Shown here: positions 55,644-64,000 of the stretch, one piece after another
Layout of the letters: each line of letters opens with the position of its first letter
Numbering within the stretch: position 1 is the first letter of the stretch
Virus record (IMG/VR): IMGVR_UViG_3300028840_003271
Coordinates: 62,001 to 126,000 of that record
Length of the DNA stretch: 64,000 bases
Reading direction: 5' to 3' (one strand)
From: a virus
Translations under genes and position numbers: made by a program
The notes under the pieces: generated by a model
What the model saw: the letters and a program-made list of their open reading frames with translations, nothing else
Told to the model about the DNA's origin: nothing
Database searches by the model: none

Positions 55644-58600
55644 ATGGCTGAAGCATTTCAATTAACGGCACAGGTGGTTCTTAAAGGACCAGATGTAAAT
55701 AAATTAAAGGGAGATTTGGAAAGAAAACTTAAAGGTAAGTTGGTATATCCTATTCGATTTAAATTGCCCGCCGCTGCTGATTTGAGAAAAGCTATAAAAA
55801 AGAAGTTGGGTTCTCTTCAGTATAATGTTCGACTAACCTTTCCTAAAAATGTAAAAACAGATGTTGATGCTGTTACCGGCAGTTTTGAAAAATTAACAAA
55901 GCAAATTAGTAATACTGCTTTGACTAAAGACAAGTTTATAAATAACTTAAAGACTCTTCAGAAGAATCTTAATTTAACTGTTCGTCAACAACAAAAAGCT
56001 ACGACATCTACGCAGAAAAACGCAAAATCTATGAAGGAGGGTGAAAAGGCCGCTCAAAGTTTTGCTCATGGCATTTTTCTTGCAGGTTCTCGTTATGCGA
56101 AATTCGTAATTGCTACTGGTGGTGCTGTTATTGCATTACGAGAATTAAAGGAGGGGTTGTCTCAAGCAGTAGAATTTGAAAGATCATTATTAAGAGTTGC
56201 TCAAGTTGGTGGGGTTTCACTAAAAACTATTCGTGGATTAGGAAGTGAAATTCGTGACGTTGCTATTCAATATGGTGTGGCTGGTCAAGAATTAGCTGAA
56301 ATTGGTTTGATTTTAAAACAATCTGGTTTTTCAATGGAAAAGGTTGGTCAGCTTCTTCCTGTTTTTGCTAAGGCTAAATTGTCTCCAACTATTTCAAATC
56401 TACAAGACGTAGCTAATGCTGTTATTTTGTTACAAAGATTTGGTCAGACAGATGTGGGTGAATTAGAGCGAAGTTTGTCTGCAATTAACACTATTGCTGG
56501 ACAGTTTCCGGTTGAAGCTCAAGACCTGATTACTGGACTATCTCGTGCTGGTGGTGCATTTTTAAACACGAGTGATAGGGTGAGAGAACTTTTATCTCTA
56601 CTTGGAACTCTTCGGGCCACTACTCGTGAAAGTGCTCAGGCTTTGGGTGTTTCTTTACGTACTGTTATTACTCGACTACAAAGATTAAGGTCTATTCAAA
56701 CCGCTCGTAAGTTAGGTGTGGAATTTGTTGAAGGTGGGCAATTTGTTGGTGTTTTTGAAGCGTTTAAACGGTTGTCAGAAGCTCAGAAGCGTTTTCAAGG
56801 TCGTGGACAGAATCTTTTCTTTACTCAACAATTAGAGCAAATTGTAGGTTTAAGACAAGTTTCTCGAATGTCATCGCTTATTCAAAATATGGCGATGGCT
56901 CAAGAAATGTTAATTGCTTCACAAAAAGAAGGTAATACTCTTGCTAAAGATGCTGCGACTGCTCAAGAGGCTTTAGCTGTTCAATTAACAAAGGTTCGTG
57001 AACGGTTGTCGAAGGTTTTTGATGAATTTTTGGCTAGTGATAGGGTGAGAGAATTCACACGAAGTATTATTGATGGTGGTAATGCTTTAATTAGTTTTGT
57101 TTCTAAGTTAGATAATGTTGCTGGTAGTTTAGCTGATGTTGCTCCACTATTGGCTGTTTTGTTTGCTAGTAATAGATTAGGTGGATTTATTCAGGCTGGT
57201 AAATTGCCTGGTGGTAAGTTACCAAGTGCTTCTGCAAATTGGGCTGGAGTTGGTGGTAAAACTGGATTTTTTAAAAATACAGTTAAAACTTTTGGTCCTC
57301 GTGTAGACACTCCTCGTAATTTGAGACTTTCACAGCCTTTGATGGGTCATATGGGTATGAGTTTTGTAAATCAACCTCGTATTTTACAACGTCGTTTTAC
57401 ACCTTGGCGTGGTATAAAAGGTTTAGCTGGTAGAATGGGAGAAGGTTTAGGTCAAGCAGGACAGGCTTTAGGTCGGTTAGGTCCAGGAGCAATGGTTGGT
57501 GGTGCTGTTGGTGCTCAAGTAATTGCTCAACAATTTGAAAAATTAGAACATCCGATTGCTCATGGTATTTTAACTGGAGTTACGAATGGATTGTTGGTAG
57601 GCATGGTGAATCCATTAGCTGGAGCTGCCGTTGGTGTAACTTCAGCTTTTAATGAGTTAATTGATACTCTTGCTGATAAAGACATTGCTAAATTATTTGC
57701 TGGTATGGAGCAAGAGTTAATTAACTTTAAATTTGGATTACGTGAAGCTGGTGGTAGCAAGGAAGAAATTAGAAATCTTGTTTTAGGTCGTATTAGAAGT
57801 ATTCGAACTCGTTTGGGTCGTGCTGAAAGTTTTGAACCAAGTACAGCATCTTTTGTAAAAGCCTATCGTCAGAGTGGTGGGTGGGCAAGAAAATGGTTAA
57901 CTCCAATACAAATGATTAATGAATTTGCAAGAGGTGAAGGCGGAGGTATTAGTAGAGATATTAGACAACAAATTAGATTGCAGGCAAGGGAGAAGATAGT
58001 GGGACAAACATTATCTACTCCAGAGGGTCGTCAATTATTAACGGAAACCCGTGACACTTTTGCTACTTTGTTTAAGAGTTTTAAAGAATTTGAAGCTGAT
58101 GAACTTGGTAGTCAATTAATTTCATTAGCTGTAGAAGCTGGTATTAATGAACAAGCGTTTATTAAAAATACTAAAGAAATTATTGCTAATGCACAAACAG
58201 TACGAGATAATACTAAAATACTACAAACTTCACAACAGTTTTTATCTGCTGGAACTTTTGCTTTACGTAGTCGTTTAAATAGACAACCTAGATTAAGAGA
58301 TATTACTAATCCACAAGGTTCTACAGCAGCGTTGTTTGGTAATGTTGGTAATACTTCTCAAATACGTGAGGGTTTAAATAGATTAGGAGTTAATAGAGGA
58401 CAGAGAAGCTGGGGTATAGGTATTTCTAGTGTAATACAAGGTTTGACAGCCAGAGGAACTGTTGGAGACGATGTAACAAATGCAAATATTCAAAAAGATA
58501 TATCTAATCGACTTATAAATAGTTTATATCTTGAAGGAATCGATAAAGAAGTTCGTGAATCTTTAAATTCTTTAGTAACGGAAGCATTTGAGGGTGCGTC

Positions 58601-59750
58601 TTCAATGGAAAATGTTATAAAGAAATTTGAAACTTTAACTTCTGGTAGAATTGAGGCTTTAAGAAAAACAGCACAACGAGAGGATGAAGAACGACAAAAT
58701 ATTATTCGTAATTTACGTAGTTATTATTCACAAGCACAAACAACAAGAGGAGCTATTTCTGCTGCTCGTGGAGCTGAATTTGCTTTAGAAGAAACACGAA
58801 GTAGATTTGCTAATCGGTTTGCATTGCCTAAAATGGGATTTAGAGGTGTAGATGTTGGTAATATAGACGATATTATTATGCAATTACGACGAGTGACTGC
58901 TGAATATGTGAGAACACAAGATCAAGAACTTCTTCCAGTAGTGGATGATTTGAAAAATAGGTTAAGACTTTTAGCAGATACATCTACACGATTAAAAAAT
59001 GCTCAAGAAATATTATCTAAACTTGAAGAGAGGAGACAGGCTCGATTGTCGTTACGAGGAAGCTATTTTGGTGCTGATATTCAACAACGACAGCAAATGT
59101 TAAGAAATGCTATGATGGCAAGGTTGGCTGTGAAAGTTGGCGATTTAAGAAAATTGAGTCCGTGGCAACAACAAGGAGCAATGAGAGGATTTCAATCTTT
59201 GGGTAATATACAAAATCTATTTGGAACAGGTAAATCACGAGATCAATTATTAGATGAACTTTTGTCTAAATCTGGTGGAAGATTACCAGAGGATATGCAA
59301 ATTAAAAGAGCACAAGAAAAAGTGTTGGCGGCTATGACTGAGGCTGCTAAAGCACAACGAGAATTGGCCGAACAAGAAAAACAAATGCAAGCACTCTTTT
59401 TTAATAATTTAGCACAACAACATGGAAGTTTTTTACAACGGCTTGAAGCAATTTTGAAAGGTTTTGGAGGAGGAAAAGTAGCAGGTAATGGACCGTTTGT
59501 ACCTGAAAATGTTCAGCATAAATTTAATGGTCAGGTAGCCGTAAACATAAATGGTCATCAAGTAATGGGTGAATTACAGGATGCTATTGGAGATATTGTG
59601 AATAAGGCTGTAGCTCAAGCGGTAAAAGATACGGTTAATCCCGTTACTGGAGAAACGAAAGAGCAAAATCCAGTAGGTAATTGGCGTGGTCATAGATCTA
59701 GACCGTGGTGGGAATTACAACCACACACAACGTGGAAACCAAACGTGTAG
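55644..59750 (+). CDS. Tape measure protein
   Basis: 1368 residues, the longest gene here. Helical throughout, with Gln- and Arg-rich repeats typical of tape measures. Residues 140-360 (AVEFERSLLRVAQVGGVSLKTI ... RATTRESAQALGVSLRTVIT) are the conserved TMP domain with the AAL-like tail contact. Hydrophobic segments at about 145-165, 610-640 and 645-670 (GILTGVTNGLLVGMVNPLAG) may insert into the host membrane during DNA entry. Length predicts a tail of about 200 nm by the usual 0.15 nm per residue rule. Confidence 0.9.
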   Translation: MAEAFQLTAQVVLKGPDVNKLKGDLERKLKGKLVYPIRFKLPAAADLRKAIKKKLGSLQYNVRLTFPKNVKTDVDAVTGSFEKLTKQISNTALTKDKFINNLKTLQKNLNLTVRQQQKATTSTQKNAKSMKEGEKAAQSFAHGIFLAGSRYAKFVIATGGAVIALRELKEGLSQAVEFERSLLRVAQVGGVSLKTIRGLGSEIRDVAIQYGVAGQELAEIGLILKQSGFSMEKVGQLLPVFAKAKLSPTISNLQDVANAVILLQRFGQTDVGELERSLSAINTIAGQFPVEAQDLITGLSRAGGAFLNTSDRVRELLSLLGTLRATTRESAQALGVSLRTVITRLQRLRSIQTARKLGVEFVEGGQFVGVFEAFKRLSEAQKRFQGRGQNLFFTQQLEQIVGLRQVSRMSSLIQNMAMAQEMLIASQKEGNTLAKDAATAQEALAVQLTKVRERLSKVFDEFLASDRVREFTRSIIDGGNALISFVSKLDNVAGSLADVAPLLAVLFASNRLGGFIQAGKLPGGKLPSASANWAGVGGKTGFFKNTVKTFGPRVDTPRNLRLSQPLMGHMGMSFVNQPRILQRRFTPWRGIKGLAGRMGEGLGQAGQALGRLGPGAMVGGAVGAQVIAQQFEKLEHPIAHGILTGVTNGLLVGMVNPLAGAAVGVTSAFNELIDTLADKDIAKLFAGMEQELINFKFGLREAGGSKEEIRNLVLGRIRSIRTRLGRAESFEPSTASFVKAYRQSGGWARKWLTPIQMINEFARGEGGGISRDIRQQIRLQAREKIVGQTLSTPEGRQLLTETRDTFATLFKSFKEFEADELGSQLISLAVEAGINEQAFIKNTKEIIANAQTVRDNTKILQTSQQFLSAGTFALRSRLNRQPRLRDITNPQGSTAALFGNVGNTSQIREGLNRLGVNRGQRSWGIGISSVIQGLTARGTVGDDVTNANIQKDISNRLINSLYLEGIDKEVRESLNSLVTEAFEGASSMENVIKKFETLTSGRIEALRKTAQREDEERQNIIRNLRSYYSQAQTTRGAISAARGAEFALEETRSRFANRFALPKMGFRGVDVGNIDDIIMQLRRVTAEYVRTQDQELLPVVDDLKNRLRLLADTSTRLKNAQEILSKLEERRQARLSLRGSYFGADIQQRQQMLRNAMMARLAVKVGDLRKLSPWQQQGAMRGFQSLGNIQNLFGTGKSRDQLLDELLSKSGGRLPEDMQIKRAQEKVLAAMTEAAKAQRELAEQEKQMQALFFNNLAQQHGSFLQRLEAILKGFGGGKVAGNGPFVPENVQHKFNGQVAVNINGHQVMGELQDAIGDIVNKAVAQAVKDTVNPVTGETKEQNPVGNWRGHRSRPWWELQPHTTWKPNV

Positions 59751-59759
59751 GATAATTTA

Positions 59760-61280
59760 ATGTCTACTACAATGACGTATGGAACTTATAGTTTTTCACC
59801 AGTTCCTATGGTGAATATTGCTAAAGTATATCATAAAACAGAAGATGGAACTCAAATTGGAACGACATTTAATATGGATTTGAATGGAGTGTTGACTCCA
59901 TTACCTACTGGTACGGCTGGTATTACTGAAACCATGCATTATATGGATGTTTTAAGACATGCTTTTGCTACTGATGGATGCCCGTTTGTAATTTCTTGTA
60001 ATGACGATGTTTTGTGGAGTGGAAATCCAAGAGTAAATGATATTAGTTTTGAAGAGAATGGAAATAATTGGGTGAACACAATTGATTATACGGTTTCTTT
60101 AAGCTTTGATACTGAAGACAGTGAAGAAGACGACAGTTTAGCACCTCCACATATTGAAAACGCAAGTGAGACGTGGAGTGTAGAGTTTGCCGATGGAATT
60201 AATCGGTTTTCTATTGATTTACCTACTGCTGGTGTAGATGCTAGTCCATATGTTTTAAATATGTCCCATACCATTAGTGCTAAAGGTAAAAAACACTTTA
60301 TTAGTTGTAATACTACAGATAAAGAACCGTGGGAATATGCTCGACAATATGTAATAACAAAATTAAGTACTGGAGCTGATTCAGCTTTTAATACACAATT
60401 GGAGGGATCGGGCGTTATCAATCTTCGCTATGATCTTTATTCCTCCTATAATCATATGAGAGTTCAAAATACAGATAAATTGGGTGGGTCTTATTCTGTA
60501 ACAGAAAATTGGTTAGTAATGAATACTGGTTTAGGTATTCCTGGAAACAGTTTAGAAGATTTTACAATAAATGTAGATAAAAGACATGATTCAGCTTTTA
60601 CTACTGTTACGGTTGATGGTACAATTCGTGGAGTGGAAACAAGGTCATATGGTTCAGATCCACGAGATTTTACAACTACTGAAACAAAATATGATGCAGC
60701 TTCGGGATATTGGAATACGGTTAAGGATCGTATTTTTTATCGAGCACAACTTATTCATCGAGATCAAAATGCTGGTGAGATTAATGTTTTATCTTTAAAT
60801 ACAGATACGGTGTCGGAAAGAGTAGGTCATAGTCCATCTCAGGGTGTAATTACATATAGTTATACTTATAATAATCGACCGTCGAATTGTATTACTGGTG
60901 CTTTAACTGAAAATATTAGTATTGTAGACAACAATCCCGCTGATGTTTTTGCTTCGGTTATGGTATTGGGTCGTGCTAATGGACCTGTGCTTCAGAATCT
61001 TAATACTCAAACTGTTGCTTCAAGAGAAATTTCTATAGAATTGTTATGTCGTCCTTCTACAGCTTGTACGGCAGTGGATTTACGAGTACCTAGTCATTTT
61101 GTACAAGACGATGTTCGGCATTTATTGTGTGAATTTCAAAATGATCTAACAGATAATTACGATCAAGTATTTAAAACAGCAGATTCGGAATCGTGGAATC
61201 CAAAAACTGGTCAATATTCACGTCGAGTGGGCTATACATATCAAAGTTGTACTGCTATGAGTGGAACTACAGTCTGCTAG
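59760..61280 (+). CDS. Distal tail or baseplate protein
   Basis: 506 residues, MSTTMTYGTYSFSPVPMVNI. The strand-rich N terminus resembles distal tail proteins that follow tape measures. The C-terminal Trp/Thr-rich half (SFDTEDSEEDDSLAPPHIEN ... STACTAVDLRVPSHFVQ) is not identified. It starts nine bases after the tape measure. Expected at the tail tip. Confidence 0.7.
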   Translation: MSTTMTYGTYSFSPVPMVNIAKVYHKTEDGTQIGTTFNMDLNGVLTPLPTGTAGITETMHYMDVLRHAFATDGCPFVISCNDDVLWSGNPRVNDISFEENGNNWVNTIDYTVSLSFDTEDSEEDDSLAPPHIENASETWSVEFADGINRFSIDLPTAGVDASPYVLNMSHTISAKGKKHFISCNTTDKEPWEYARQYVITKLSTGADSAFNTQLEGSGVINLRYDLYSSYNHMRVQNTDKLGGSYSVTENWLVMNTGLGIPGNSLEDFTINVDKRHDSAFTTVTVDGTIRGVETRSYGSDPRDFTTTETKYDAASGYWNTVKDRIFYRAQLIHRDQNAGEINVLSLNTDTVSERVGHSPSQGVITYSYTYNNRPSNCITGALTENISIVDNNPADVFASVMVLGRANGPVLQNLNTQTVASREISIELLCRPSTACTAVDLRVPSHFVQDDVRHLLCEFQNDLTDNYDQVFKTADSESWNPKTGQYSRRVGYTYQSCTAMSGTTVC

Positions 61281-61302
61281 GAAAATTAATGAGGAAAAAA
61301 AT

Positions 61303-64000
61303 ATGGGTAATCAAGTAAGTCGAGGAAGTTTCTGGGACGCTCAAAGTTTTGCAAATTGGGCAGGACTTACCAGTAATGAATGGAATTTACTCAAAGCAGA
61401 TAACTGTCTTCCCACATCTGTTTTCGGTCCTTTTCCTCAATCTTTATTTTTAGGATGTAGTGTTTCTAATTTTTCATGTTCTGTTGGTTGGAATGAGCAA
61501 GTTAGTGAATTAACAGTTAATCTTGTTCAAGATCCTTGTGAAGGTACAAAAGTATATTGGGATGATAAGCTTTTTATTCGTGTGTTAACCGGAGCTGATC
61601 CTGGTTTTATTGGTGAGTCTATTGATATTATTGGGTCACCTGCTTATTTTCGCGTAGGTAATTTTGAATATACTGGAATAATTCAGTCTTGGGAAAAGAT
61701 TTCAAGTTCAAGTATTTATCCTGGATACACTGTTAAATTGGTTGATCCACGAGATATTTTAAGAGGAACGCAAATTATTATTGGTGAATATGCTGGTGGA
61801 ATTGGATGTACTGGATTTGCTACCGGTATGGGTCCGTATAACTTATTTAATGTTTACGGTTATCTTGAGTCTTTAGGTTCATCGTGTCCTCAACGCTCTT
61901 TGACTACTCTTACTGCTGGTAATCCTTATCCTAATAATACAGATTATGTAACGAGCAATAGTGGTCCAGACGGGTCGATGTTTGGAGCACCAGCTAATGG
62001 ATTTGGTGGTGCTGGAGTAAATAATAATGGAATGAGTTGGAATAATATTTTAAGTGGGGTTAATTCTCTTGTAAATAAAGTTCCGTGCGTGTCTAATGTT
62101 TTTTCTCCTCATGGAAGGGTTTTGTTTCGTGCAACAAATAGTTCTTTTGGATATGGACTTCTTCCTGGAGATCGTTTAGATGTATTGGGTCCATTTACGA
62201 GTTTGGCAAGTTCGAGATGGTTGGCTGAGTATTTTATAGATTTATCTGAAATTCCCATTACTCCTACATATTGGAGATTAAGTGGAAGCAATACTTCATT
62301 ACTTGATGTTATTACTCAAGTTTGTGAAGATGCTGGATATGATTATTATATTGAATTAATTCCGGTAAGGGGGGTGTCGTCTTTAGTTGCTCCAAGTGGA
62401 ACTGCAAAATTTATTAAAATTAGAACCGTTAAAAGACTATTACAACCCGTATTAGGACAATTAGCCAATTTTATTGATAGTTCTGAAGGTGTGGTGAGTA
62501 AAAGAGTAGGTACTGAGCTTCGTAACGAGCCGACTACTTCATTTTTGATTGGAGGTAAAAAGAACACATATTATCAAATTGAAGAAGAAGATGTTAGTGG
62601 TGATGATGCTGAAGGAAATAATTTTAGTGACAATACTATTATTCCGTATTTTGGAGTGGATAGTAATGAAGATGTAATTATACCTACTAAAGTTGAGGGT
62701 GGAGATGGAACTTTATGGTGGCATTTTGATGCTGATGCAACTTTTCTTGATGAGACCTTACAGAGTATTGATATTTCAGCAACGTTAGGTAGTTTAACCG
62801 TGAATATTGGAGAGAGGGAGCTTCAAGCTGCTTTGGGTGGATTTGATTCGTGGGTAATGTATGTTGATACGATGGAAACTGATACTGGACAAGTGTTGAA
62901 TGATAATGATATTGGAGCAATGTGGGATTGGGATAAATTTGAGGCTTTTGTTAATGGAGAAGATGCAGATAAATTATTTGCTCCTGATATGATTAATCAA
63001 GCATTTGCTGCAAATCCATTTTGTGGTTTGGCAAATGATGATGAAGGTACGAAACTTATGGAAGATGCCCAAGCTATTTTTGATTGGGTATATCAATTTG
63101 CAACTGAATTTTATGGAAAACAGTATCAGGTAAGAGTGCCATATGTTTGTGCAAGAGTGGATAGTGAAAGTGGACAAATTCTTACGAGCGAATCTCCTAC
63201 GTCTACAGGATGGACCGACCAAACTTATATTTTAGGAATGGTTAATGGTTCGACTATTCATAGTTATTTTCAAGATGAAGACGGTCGAACTTTGGCAATG
63301 GTTCGTATGGATGATTTAGATATACTTAATGTGTCCCAACTTGATCCAGATGATTTTGCTGTTTTGGGTGATAGTTATTTTATCAAATGTGATGTTGCAG
63401 ACGAATATGTTTATACCGATAAATCTACACGAACAAGTCCACGAGGAGTAATTTCATTACCCGCACCAGTATTTGAGATTTTGAGTTCTGCACAGCCCGC
63501 TCAAAGTAATTCTCTTATGGAAAGACTGGTAATCGAAAAAATTGATGCTGGAAAACAGGCCGATGCTAATGCTGCTTTAGCTGAAATGCAAAAAAATATT
63601 GGTAATAAAGAAATTTTTGCTCCTATGGCTTTTCCATTTCATATGCCTGATGCTGCTGGATTTGGAGTACAAAGTGACGTTTTAACGTATGGACCTTGGG
63701 TAACAATGGGGCCTGCTGGAACAGTAAGAGTAGACCATGATCCAGGGCTTGTGCCTTGGGAATATGGTGGTGTAACGACAATGAATTTGGCTGGAATGTC
63801 TAAAGCAAATGCTGGTATTACTTATCAACAAGTAAGTGAAAAAGGTAATATTGTGATGCCGGGACATCCAATACTTCCATTGGGTGCTGAAATTGGAGCT
63901 ATTGGAGGTAATTTTTATGGTACGGCCGGTGTTCATTTAGTTGAAAATCGAACAACAGGATCAGCAGGTAATATAACTGTTGGTATTGGAGGATGGGTTG
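61303..64000 (+). CDS. Large tail-tip protein, incomplete at the right edge
   Basis: The frame from ATG 61303 (MGNQVSRGSFWDAQSFANWA) stays open for 899 codons to the window end. GAGGAAAAAAAT precedes the ATG. A large beta-rich tail-tip or baseplate hub protein is likely: the N-terminal part (SVSNFSCSVGWNEQVSELTV) and the middle KFIKIRTVKRLLQPVLGQLAN resemble hub proteins. No peptidase or lysozyme motif seen so far. The C terminus lies beyond the window. Confidence 0.8.
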   Translation, partial: MGNQVSRGSFWDAQSFANWAGLTSNEWNLLKADNCLPTSVFGPFPQSLFLGCSVSNFSCSVGWNEQVSELTVNLVQDPCEGTKVYWDDKLFIRVLTGADPGFIGESIDIIGSPAYFRVGNFEYTGIIQSWEKISSSSIYPGYTVKLVDPRDILRGTQIIIGEYAGGIGCTGFATGMGPYNLFNVYGYLESLGSSCPQRSLTTLTAGNPYPNNTDYVTSNSGPDGSMFGAPANGFGGAGVNNNGMSWNNILSGVNSLVNKVPCVSNVFSPHGRVLFRATNSSFGYGLLPGDRLDVLGPFTSLASSRWLAEYFIDLSEIPITPTYWRLSGSNTSLLDVITQVCEDAGYDYYIELIPVRGVSSLVAPSGTAKFIKIRTVKRLLQPVLGQLANFIDSSEGVVSKRVGTELRNEPTTSFLIGGKKNTYYQIEEEDVSGDDAEGNNFSDNTIIPYFGVDSNEDVIIPTKVEGGDGTLWWHFDADATFLDETLQSIDISATLGSLTVNIGERELQAALGGFDSWVMYVDTMETDTGQVLNDNDIGAMWDWDKFEAFVNGEDADKLFAPDMINQAFAANPFCGLANDDEGTKLMEDAQAIFDWVYQFATEFYGKQYQVRVPYVCARVDSESGQILTSESPTSTGWTDQTYILGMVNGSTIHSYFQDEDGRTLAMVRMDDLDILNVSQLDPDDFAVLGDSYFIKCDVADEYVYTDKSTRTSPRGVISLPAPVFEILSSAQPAQSNSLMERLVIEKIDAGKQADANAALAEMQKNIGNKEIFAPMAFPFHMPDAAGFGVQSDVLTYGPWVTMGPAGTVRVDHDPGLVPWEYGGVTTMNLAGMSKANAGITYQQVSEKGNIVMPGHPILPLGAEIGAIGGNFYGTAGVHLVENRTTGSAGNITVGIGGWV

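Overview
The window is part of an AT-rich tailed double-stranded DNA bacteriophage genome (Caudoviricetes). From about 21.5 kb rightwards a virion block is recognisable: sigma-like protein, candidate small terminase, HNH nuclease, large terminase, portal, prohead protease with nested scaffold, decoration protein, major capsid protein, tail completion proteins, probable tail tube, tail chaperone, a 1368-residue tape measure protein and distal tail/baseplate proteins. The last of these runs off the right edge. No tail sheath, lysis, integrase or replication gene is visible, so tail type and lifestyle are not decided here. Genes for surface sugars (GDP-mannose dehydratase, KDO-8-phosphate synthase) and for polysaccharide-binding or cleaving proteins suggest a Gram-negative, envelope-polysaccharide-bearing host. 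That is inference.

Region by region. 1-13.4 kb is a dense minus-strand array of small genes, most with a clear AGGAG-type ribosome site. Recognisable members are a radical SAM protein, a 25-unit octapeptide-repeat protein, a GHKL-type ATPase, a nucleotidyltransferase-like protein, a calcineurin-like phosphoesterase, a SprT-like protease and several zinc-ribbon proteins. It also holds three tRNA genes (Leu-UAA, Ile-UAU, Lys-UUU), all reading A-ending codons that suit the AT-rich genome, and remnants of decayed genes. 13.5-17.2 kb is a sharply different GC-rich island with nine compact minus-strand small genes of unknown function, sigma70-type promoters of its own, a strong terminator and a duplicated repeat-plus-promoter module. 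17.2-21.4 kb holds a SANT-like/GIY-YIG/HNH fusion nuclease, small SANT-like proteins and fibre-like proteins. 21.5-28.2 kb holds the sigma-like gene, auxiliary metabolic genes (gmd, a SpeD-like protein, kdsA), an ERCC4 nuclease and a DNA methyltransferase. 28.2-35.8 kb is packaging and head. 35.9-49.6 kb holds a Vsr-type homing endonuclease, two proteins with signal peptides, a PL1-like multidomain protein and a minus-strand block of spike, fibre and appendage proteins. 49.7-64 kb is tail.

The most interesting regulatory signal is a recurring GGTGTATAAT sequence, without a visible -35 box, just upstream of virion genes on both strands. It occurs only in the structural half and may be the late promoter read with the help of the phage sigma-like protein at 21.7 kb. 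Other notable points: kdsA interrupts a duplicated ERCC4 nuclease gene, leaving a deletion remnant upstream; three virion-region proteins carry Sec-type signal peptides; and a pair of tandem repeats forms a large inverted structure beside tRNA-Lys.
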